Source of the DNA: Bacteroides sp. CAG:545
GTDB taxonomy: Bacteria; Bacteroidota; Bacteroidia; Bacteroidales; UBA932
Direction of reading: 5' to 3'
Length of the DNA: 6,164 nucleotides
Assembly (NCBI GenBank): GCA_000432515.1
Contig: HF995998.1
Coordinates: 45,523-51,686, forward strand
In this document: positions 1 through 4,649 of the stretch, in pieces
Position numbering within the stretch: position 1 is the stretch's first letter
Layout: each line of letters starts with the position of its first letter
Position numbers and translations under genes: made by a program
Notes under the pieces: generated by a model
Database searches by the model: none
Told to the model about the DNA's origin: nothing
The model's input: the letters and a program-made list of their open reading frames with translations, nothing else

Positions 1-117
1 GGGGAGAGCCGCCCCCCCAGCCATACCCGTCGCACTGATCGCGGAAATGATGTTTATCACATTATGTGATTTCTTCGCGAACAGGTAACGGACGGCAAAT
101 CGGGTAGCCAGTCTCAT
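1..117 (-). CDS. LolC/LolE-family (FtsX-like) ABC transporter permease, N-terminal fragment
   Basis: Only the first 39 codons are present; the gene continues past the left edge. The translation begins MRLATRFAVRYLFAKKSH and continues with NVINIISAISATGMAGG. The pattern (A/R)RYLF-KKSHN-INIIS-IS--G-A is the usual start of Bacteroidota LolC/LolE-type permeases: a short basic cytoplasmic leader followed by the first membrane helix, here from about residue 20 onward. In Proteobacteria the family works with LolD to release outer-membrane lipoproteins from the inner membrane; the substrate of the Bacteroidota homologues is inferred, not shown here. The ATG lies 6 bp after the rbfA stop, so the gene is probably cotranscribed and perhaps translationally coupled with it. 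A run of seven C (plus strand, 12-18) lies inside the fragment, but the frame stays open to the edge. The family call is fairly sure; the specific gene name is not. Confidence 0.82.
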   Translation of the reverse strand, partial: MRLATRFAVRYLFAKKSHNVINIISAISATGMAGGAALP

Positions 118-123
118 GATCAG

Positions 124-465
124 TTATTTCTTGAGCAGTTCGTCGATGTGCTCGGCATAGTCGAGAGACGAATCCAGGTAGAACACCAGCTCCGGCACTA
201 TCCTGAACTGCTTGGCCACGATATGCCCGAGCTCTCCGCGGATGGCGCGTGAGTTCTCATTGATGGTCTGCATGGCAGCTTCCGCCTTGGCTGACGGGAA
301 GATGCTCACGTAAACCTTGGCGACAGACAGGTCCGGACTTATCCTGACCTCGGTCACGGACACCATGGCGCCGCCGAACGCCGCCATGCCCTTGCTGCGG
401 ATTATCTCAGCCAGGTCCTTCTGCAGCTCTTTCGCCACCTTGAGCTGCCTTGTGCTGTTTTCCAT
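124..465 (-). CDS. rbfA: 30S ribosome-binding factor RbfA
   Basis: This 113-residue protein is close to the usual RbfA length of about 110-130. RbfA is a cytoplasmic KH-type (type II) RNA-binding protein that binds the immature 30S subunit, helps 16S rRNA 5'-end maturation and matters for growth in the cold. Visible family signatures are the N-terminal helix with RQLKVAKELQKDLAEII, the beta segment VSVTEVRISPDLSVAKVYVS (about residues 36-55), the helix around residues 60-85, and the C-terminal strand and tail RIVPELVFYLDSSLDYAEHI, which matches the conserved R-vPeL-F--D-s-----i-eLL ending of the family. The ATG is 2 bp after the tyrS stop codon and no Shine-Dalgarno site is visible, as expected in Bacteroidota. 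The tight spacing implies cotranscription with tyrS and the downstream permease. I see no truncation or missing segment. Confidence 0.95.
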   Translation of the reverse strand: MENSTRQLKVAKELQKDLAEIIRSKGMAAFGGAMVSVTEVRISPDLSVAKVYVSIFPSAKAEAAMQTINENSRAIRGELGHIVAKQFRIVPELVFYLDSSLDYAEHIDELLKK

Positions 466-467
466 AA

Positions 468-1760
468 TCAGATAACTCTTAAAAGGTAATAGTTCTTCTT
501 GCCTTTCTGCACGAGGATATATTTTCCGTCAATGATATCCTTCTCGCTGACCTCATAGTCGATGGAGGCAACCTTGTCCTTGTTGATGCTGACACCTCCG
601 CCCTGAATCATCTTGCGGCACTCGCCCTTGGACGGGAACACCTGAGTCTTGACTGCAAGAAGGTCGATGACAGGGCAAGGCAGTTCCTCTTTCTTTATGT
701 CGAATGTCGGCACGCCTGAGAACACGGCGAGGAAGGTTCTCTCGTCCAGTTTCCTCAGCTCCTCGGAAGTGGAATTGCCGAACAGCATCTTGGACGCGGA
801 AACGGCATTCTCATACTCCTGCGCTCCGTGGACCATAGTGGTGACTTCCTTTGCAAGAAGCTTCTGGAGCTTTCTCTGTCCAGGATCCAGCTGATGTTCT
901 GCTATGGCAGCCTCGACTTCATCCCTGCTGAGCATGGTGAAGATCTTGATGTATCTCACGGCATCTTCGTCAGAAACATTGAGCCAGAACTGGTAGAACT
1001 CGTAAGGAGACGTCCTTTCAGGGTCGAGCCAGATGTTGCCGTTCTCGGTCTTGCCGAACTTCTTGCCGTCAGCCTTTCTGATAAGAGGGCAGGTCAATGC
1101 ATAGGCGTCAGTCTTGCCCAATGTCCTGCGGATAAGCTCCGCGCCTGTGGTGATGTTGCCCCACTGGTCGCTTCCGCCCATCTCCAGATGACAGTTCTTG
1201 TTCTGGTAGAGCCAGAGGAAATCATAGCCCTGGAGAAGCTGGTAGCTGAATTCGGTGAATGAAAGACCGTCGCGGGATTCATTGGACAGTCTTATCTTCA
1301 CGGAATCCTTGGCCATCATATAGTTTACTGTGATGTGCTTGCCGATGTCGCGGATGAAGTTCAGGAAACTGTAACCCTTCATCCAGTCGTAGTTGTTCAC
1401 AAGCTCAGCCTTGTTAGGCGCGTCAGAATCGAAATCCAGGAACTTGGAAAGCTGTTTGCGGATGCCCGCGATGTTGTGGTTCAATGTCTCCTCATCCAGC
1501 AGGTTCCTTTCCTGTGACTTTCCTGACGGGTCGCCTATCATTCCGGTAGCGCCTCCGATCAATGCTATCGGCTTGTGGCCGCAAGCCTGGAAGTGCTTGA
1601 GAATCATTATGCTGACCATGTGGCCGATATGAAGCGAATCCGCCGTAGGGTCGATTCCCACATAGGCTGCCGTAGGGCCTTCCATCAGTTTTTCTTCAGT
1701 CCCGGGCATAATGTCCTGGATCATTCCCCTCCATTTGAGTTCTTCTACGAAGTTTTTCAT
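468..1760 (-). CDS. tyrS: Tyrosyl-tRNA synthetase (TyrRS), class I
   Basis: A 430-residue cytoplasmic enzyme that activates tyrosine with ATP and charges tRNA-Tyr. It follows the bacterial TyrRS layout throughout. Residues 30-50 carry YVGIDPTADSLHIGHM, with the HIGH motif at 44-47 and candidate tyrosine-pocket residues Y33 and D37. Residues 168-180 (FTEFSYQLLQGYD) include Y173, Q177 and D180, the expected amino-acid-binding set. GGSDQWGN follows at about 195-202. KFGKT at 234-238 is the normal KMSKS-loop variant of this TyrRS subgroup. From about residue 370 there is a C-terminal S4-like tRNA-binding domain (VFPSKGECRKMIQGGGVSIN). The frame stays open 44 codons further upstream, but I chose the ATG at 1758-1760: MKNFVEELKWRGMI matches the family N-terminus, whereas the upstream extension is low-complexity and would overlap the promoter. 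It is the first gene of the tyrS-rbfA-permease operon. All key residues are present. Confidence 0.97.
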   Translation of the reverse strand: MKNFVEELKWRGMIQDIMPGTEEKLMEGPTAAYVGIDPTADSLHIGHMVSIMILKHFQACGHKPIALIGGATGMIGDPSGKSQERNLLDEETLNHNIAGIRKQLSKFLDFDSDAPNKAELVNNYDWMKGYSFLNFIRDIGKHITVNYMMAKDSVKIRLSNESRDGLSFTEFSYQLLQGYDFLWLYQNKNCHLEMGGSDQWGNITTGAELIRRTLGKTDAYALTCPLIRKADGKKFGKTENGNIWLDPERTSPYEFYQFWLNVSDEDAVRYIKIFTMLSRDEVEAAIAEHQLDPGQRKLQKLLAKEVTTMVHGAQEYENAVSASKMLFGNSTSEELRKLDERTFLAVFSGVPTFDIKKEELPCPVIDLLAVKTQVFPSKGECRKMIQGGGVSINKDKVASIDYEVSEKDIIDGKYILVQKGKKNYYLLRVI

Positions 1761-1776
1761 ATTTTGTTCTTTTTTG

Positions 1777-1800
1777 TTTTTCTGTTTTTCTGTTTTTCTG
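1777..1800 (-). repeat. Three perfect 8-bp tandem repeats (CAGAAAAA) in the tyrS leader
   Basis: Read on the coding strand of tyrS, the leader holds CAGAAAAA three times in a row, followed by a degenerate A-rich fourth unit and then the start codon 16 bp further on. A-rich sequence just upstream of the start codon is known to favour translation in Bacteroidota, which rarely use Shine-Dalgarno pairing, so this is probably a translation-enhancing leader. A tandem repeat of short units could also vary in copy number by slippage; that is inference. Confidence 0.8.
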
Positions 1801-1806
1801 GCAATC

Positions 1807-1821
1807 CGCGAATCTTTCGCG
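1807..1821 (-). other. Perfect short hairpin at the predicted 5' end of the tyrS transcript
   Basis: The sequence CGCGAA-AGA-TTCGCG (tyrS strand) forms a perfect 6-bp stem with a 3-nt loop, or 4 GC-rich pairs with a larger loop. It begins within one or two bases of the start site predicted from the -7 box at 1829-1836, so it would cap the 5' end of the mRNA. There is no T-run after it and it is not a plausible terminator. A role in 5'-end stability is inference. Confidence 0.5.
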
Positions 1822-1828
1822 TAGTTTG

Positions 1829-1836
1829 CAAAATTA
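1829..1836 (-). promoter_or_regulatory. Bacteroidota-type -7 promoter box for the tyrS operon
   Basis: The tyrS strand reads TAATTTTG followed by CAAAC, a perfect match to the Bacteroidota sigma-ABfr -7 consensus TAnnTTTG. The predicted start site is about 1822, giving a leader of roughly 60 nt before the tyrS ATG. No clear -33 TTTG is present at the expected spacing; that region is AT-rich and includes the 12-bp palindrome at 1861-1872. Confidence 0.65.
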
Positions 1837-1857
1837 CTAAATATTATCAATTTTCTA

Positions 1858-1887
1858 TTGGATTTTAAAATCAGAAATTGTAAATTG
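1858..1887 (+). promoter_or_regulatory. Weak candidate promoter for the lipoprotein operon
   Basis: A TTG at 1858-1860, 20 bp, and then TAAATTG at 1881-1887 resemble the Bacteroidota -33 TTTG / -7 TAnnTTTG pair, but the -7 is one base short. The start site would fall near 1895, giving a leader of about 60 nt. An alternative is TAACGTTG at 1940-1947, with one mismatch, but that would make the mRNA almost leaderless. Neither is convincing. Confidence 0.25.
1861..1872. repeat. Perfect 12-bp palindrome in the divergent intergenic region
   Basis: GATTTTAAAATC is its own reverse complement. It lies 25 bp upstream of the tyrS -7 box, close to where a -33 element would sit, and between the candidate divergent promoters. 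It is flanked by imperfect inverted arms, CAATTTTCT at 1848-1856 and AGAAATTG at 1873-1880, and AAATTG recurs at 1882-1887. It could be an operator, but AT-rich DNA produces such palindromes by chance. Confidence 0.4.
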
Positions 1888-1955
1888 CACACTGCGAATT
1901 AAACGAACAAGTAGATAAGTGTTCTTATTAACCTTATATTAACGTTGTACAGCTT

Positions 1956-3683
1956 ATGCGATTGAAAAGTCTCCTGTGGGGAGTGTTCTCCATATTGGTC
2001 ATAACTTCTTGTTCTGAGAAGAAAGAAAGCCCGGCAGAAGAGATAAAGACTTCTGTCGAGTTCCTTGAAGAGAAATACACTATAGTGGCAGGTGCGGAAG
2101 CGACAGTGCCTCTGAAGATAGAGCCTCTTGTGAAAGCGATGAGTGCTGAACTCTCCGTTGCTGACGAGTCCATCGTAACCATAACAGATAAGGAACTGGA
2201 GGACGACGGCTTGTCCATCAGACTGAAATCGGAGGCTCTCGGCACTACCACTATTGTGGCAGTGGTCGATGGTGAGTCTGCGGCGTGCAGCGTGGAAGTG
2301 CTTCCTGTCGAGGCTGTCAGCCTGACATTGGGTGATTCGTCACTGGAGATGTTCGTAGGTGAGACTTACAGTCTGAAGGCCGTGGTAAAGCCTGATGATA
2401 CCACCAATCCTCTCGTGGAATGGTCCTCATCCGATGAAAAGGTCTTGAGCGCATATAACGGCTACCTCATGGCGCTTGCTCCGGGTACGGCACGTGTAAC
2501 CGCCAAACTCGGAACATTGGAGGCCTTCTGTGACGTGACGGTGAAGATCGTGGAAGTTTCATCCATTGAACTCGATATAGTATCCAAAGAGATTTCGGAA
2601 GAAGAGACGTTCATGGTTACAGCCACTGTCCTTCCTGAAAACGCGACGATGAAGACCGTGAAATGGGAAGTGTCTCCGGCGGAAATCATTGGCTATGAAA
2701 TTATTGACGCTGTAATAGATGACAATATCGTGGCAGCGAAGGTTACCGGTCTCAAGGCTGGCAAGGCCGTGCTAAAGGCTACTTCCGGCAGTCAGTCGGC
2801 CGAGTGCGAAGTGACCGTGAAAGAGAAGGAAATCCCTGTGCTTCCACCTAAGATCGGAGACTATTACTATTCTGACGGAACCTGGAGCGACGGAGGTCTT
2901 GTCTCCATCAATGCGGACGGAACATCTCCTGTATGGAAAGAGGAAAAACCTGCTCCTGTAGAAGGCAAGACGGTGATAGGTATCGTCTTCCAGACAGATC
3001 CGGAAAGATTTTCAGACATTGACAAGGCTGCAGGACATAATCATGGTCTAGTTCTGTGCACAAAAGCTGCACACGCTCCTGGCGCGACGACTACGATGTG
3101 GGCAGTCCAGTTTGATTCCGAGACAAATAATAAGATTCCTGTAAAGAAAGTCGGAACTTCCTGGTATGCAGATGTGAATGGAAGAGGCTGGACAGATGCG
3201 ATATTGCAGACGTATCCTGGCGAGAAGCTTCAGAAATATCCGGCATTCGACTGGACTACGACTGATTTCTCTCCTGCCGCTCCGGCGACTTCTTCCGGCT
3301 GGTACGTGCCTTCTATCGGACAGATCTGGGATATGCTTGCAAATCTCGGTGGAAGTGAGATGGCTGCCCATCTGTTGAAACTCAGGACGTATTCTTACGA
3401 TATCACATACTTCTATAGAGAGGATCCGATGAATCTGACATATAACCCTATAGAGAAGATAAATTCGGTAATGAGACTGGTCCCTGAAGGACAGAAAGAG
3501 AATCTGGTCAGCTGTCGGTCGAGGGGGAAAAGCAATATCTGCGAACTGATGTCCTCTACCCTCTATGACAACAATGAGGACCCTTCATGTTGCATATTCT
3601 GGCTGTATGATACCGGTCTTTTAGAGCCTACGGCAGCATATACAGACGATAAGATCATCTGCCGACCGGTTCTGGCTTTTTAG
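1956..3683 (+). CDS. Lipoprotein with Ig-like (BIG2) domains and a C-terminal Fib_succ_major/DUF1566-like domain
   Basis: This 575-residue protein begins with a lipoprotein signal peptide: K4, a hydrophobic stretch 5-16, then ITSC with the lipidated cysteine at C19. CSEKKE after cleavage is a weak match to the S/D/E-rich surface-export signal of Bacteroidota lipoproteins, so surface display is plausible but unproven. Residues 32-116 are a degenerate Ig-like domain. Residues 117-197 are a typical BIG2 domain (VSLTLGDSSLEMFVGETYSL, VEWSSSD, APGTARVTA). Residues 199-290 are another, ending LKAGKAVLKATSGSQSAECE. After a PVLPP linker, residues 298-575 form a distinct domain with GDYYYSDGTWSDGG, KTVIGIVFQTDP, SSGWYVPSIGQIWDMLANLG and the ending RPVLAF, all of which recall Bacteroidota proteins related to the Fib_succ_major/DUF1566 group. 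Binding of a glycan or protein ligand by this domain is inference. It heads the plus-strand run, 29 bp before the next gene, and appears complete. Confidence 0.88.
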   Translation: MRLKSLLWGVFSILVITSCSEKKESPAEEIKTSVEFLEEKYTIVAGAEATVPLKIEPLVKAMSAELSVADESIVTITDKELEDDGLSIRLKSEALGTTTIVAVVDGESAACSVEVLPVEAVSLTLGDSSLEMFVGETYSLKAVVKPDDTTNPLVEWSSSDEKVLSAYNGYLMALAPGTARVTAKLGTLEAFCDVTVKIVEVSSIELDIVSKEISEEETFMVTATVLPENATMKTVKWEVSPAEIIGYEIIDAVIDDNIVAAKVTGLKAGKAVLKATSGSQSAECEVTVKEKEIPVLPPKIGDYYYSDGTWSDGGLVSINADGTSPVWKEEKPAPVEGKTVIGIVFQTDPERFSDIDKAAGHNHGLVLCTKAAHAPGATTTMWAVQFDSETNNKIPVKKVGTSWYADVNGRGWTDAILQTYPGEKLQKYPAFDWTTTDFSPAAPATSSGWYVPSIGQIWDMLANLGGSEMAAHLLKLRTYSYDITYFYREDPMNLTYNPIEKINSVMRLVPEGQKENLVSCRSRGKSNICELMSSTLYDNNEDPSCCIFWLYDTGLLEPTAAYTDDKIICRPVLAF

Positions 3684-3712
3684 AAACTATTAAATTCATA
3701 ACATTTATAAGT

Positions 3713-4636
3713 ATGAGAAAATTATTTTTGTCAATGCTGGCTGTGGCATCAGTATGCTGCGCCTGCGGTGACCTGAAGGACAGAGTGGAGACTCTCGAGC
3801 AGAAAGTGTCCGTTCTCGAATCCAAGGTCAATGAAAATGCTTCTTCGATCAGTGCTCTTGTGGAGGCTGCAAAGAAAGCTGTGACCATTTCCAAAGTCGA
3901 GACGTTGGCTGACGGCTACAAGATTTACTTCAGCGACGGTACTGTTTCTTCTATCTCAAACGGATTGAATGGAAAAGACGGTAATAACGGAAAGGACGGC
4001 GTGGACGGTAAGGACGCAGTCGCTCCGGTAGTTGGAGTCAAGGAAGATGGCGGAGTGCTTTATTGGACCATTGACGGAGAGTTCCTTCTCAATGCCGGCA
4101 ACAAGGTTCCTGTGACAGGAAAAGACGGCGTGGACGGAAAAACCCCTAAATTCAAGATTCAGGACGGCAAATGGTATGTTTCCTTCGACGGAAACGCTTG
4201 GGAGGAAGTGCCTGTAACCGGTACAGTAAAACCTGAGCTCGTGATGTCAGAGACCGATGACGAATTCGTCTTTACACTCGGTGAGACCGTCATCAGCATC
4301 CCTAAGGAGCATGCGTTTATGATAAAAGTTGCCAAGGATGTGAAGAATGTATTCCCTGGCGAGACAGTCAAATTTACATACAAACTTTACGGAGCTGACG
4401 AGACAACTCATGTCCTGATGGAATGCAAGGGTGTGGAAGCTGTTCTGGATGAAGCCAACTGCACAGTCACCGTAACTGTCCCTGATGCTTTGGAAAATGC
4501 TTACATCATGCTGAAAGCTGTACGCAACAGTGACGGCAAATATTCAGCTCAGTATATAAATGTCAAATTGGGTGACGTTTATGGTACTTTCGGTGGCATT
4601 ATCATCAGTGATGAAAACGAATATCTTAACTGGTAA
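3713..4636 (+). CDS. DUF4988-type (PL29 lyase N-terminal-like) lipoprotein with coiled coil and collagen-like runs
   Basis: A 307-residue predicted lipoprotein. The signal peptide ends in a cysteine-rich CCACGD; C18 is the likely lipidated residue because DLKDRVETLEQKV, the usual start of the mature protein in this family, follows directly. Residues 20-55 are a heptad coiled coil (L21, V25, L28, V32, L35, V39). Residues 62-82 (VETLADGYKIYFSDGTVSSI) and the Gly-X-Y run around 84-101 (GLNGKDGNNGKDGVDGKD) match DUF4988. LYWTIDGEFLL (116-126), a second GKDGVDGK (136-143) and IQDGKWYVSFDGNAWEEV (149-166) complete it. Residues about 200-288 look like an Ig-like beta domain. Despite the Pfam link to PL29 lyases, no lyase catalytic domain follows, so I do not call it an enzyme. 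A trimeric or fibrous stalk is a reasonable inference from the coiled coil. It lies 13 bp before the fimbrillin-like gene and is probably cotranscribed with it. No promoter is apparent in the 29-bp gap upstream. Confidence 0.88.
   Translation: MRKLFLSMLAVASVCCACGDLKDRVETLEQKVSVLESKVNENASSISALVEAAKKAVTISKVETLADGYKIYFSDGTVSSISNGLNGKDGNNGKDGVDGKDAVAPVVGVKEDGGVLYWTIDGEFLLNAGNKVPVTGKDGVDGKTPKFKIQDGKWYVSFDGNAWEEVPVTGTVKPELVMSETDDEFVFTLGETVISIPKEHAFMIKVAKDVKNVFPGETVKFTYKLYGADETTHVLMECKGVEAVLDEANCTVTVTVPDALENAYIMLKAVRNSDGKYSAQYINVKLGDVYGTFGGIIISDENEYLNW
3989..4141 (+). repeat. Direct repeat encoding GKDGVDGK, copies at 3989-4012 and 4118-4141
   Basis: Two 24-nt copies differ at three third-codon positions only and share a 14-bp exact core (GACGGCGTGGACGG at 3995-4008 and 4124-4137). 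They lie 129 bp (43 codons) apart, in frame, so recombination between them would remove or duplicate 43 residues without a frameshift. The repeat reflects the two glycine-rich loops characteristic of the DUF4988 fold rather than a mobile element. Confidence 0.75.
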
Positions 4637-4649
4637 TTGACGTTTGATT

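Noticed and set aside
12..18. Run of seven C as a frameshift site in the permease gene
   Set aside because: The frame reads through it without a stop and the downstream residues remain compatible with a membrane helix, so there is no evidence of a frameshift, although only six codons lie beyond it.
1807..1821. Transcription terminator or attenuator upstream of tyrS
   Set aside because: The hairpin is short, is followed on the tyrS strand by GATTGCCAG rather than a T-run, and there is no leader peptide with Tyr codons or T-box-like structure.
649..1868. Several plus-strand open frames opposite tyrS (for example 828-1262 and 1575-1868)
   Set aside because: They lie entirely antisense to, or upstream of, a strongly recognised housekeeping gene and their translations show no domain or signal features; they are shadows of tyrS.
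1761..1892. A 44-codon upstream extension of tyrS in the same frame
   Set aside because: It encodes low-complexity, Lys-rich sequence derived from the A-rich leader, has no match to the TyrRS N-terminus and spans the best -7 promoter box. The ATG at 1760 gives the normal family start and length.
3300..3683. Possible diversity-generating retroelement variable region at the 3' end of the first lipoprotein gene
   Set aside because: The lectin-like head invited the idea, but I see no cluster of AAC/AAT codons at plausible variable sites, no template-repeat copy in the window and no reverse transcriptase gene.
3713..4636. Polysaccharide lyase function for the DUF4988 protein
   Set aside because: Only the N-terminal accessory domain type is recognisable; the remaining roughly 100 residues look like an Ig-like beta domain and are too short for a lyase catalytic domain.
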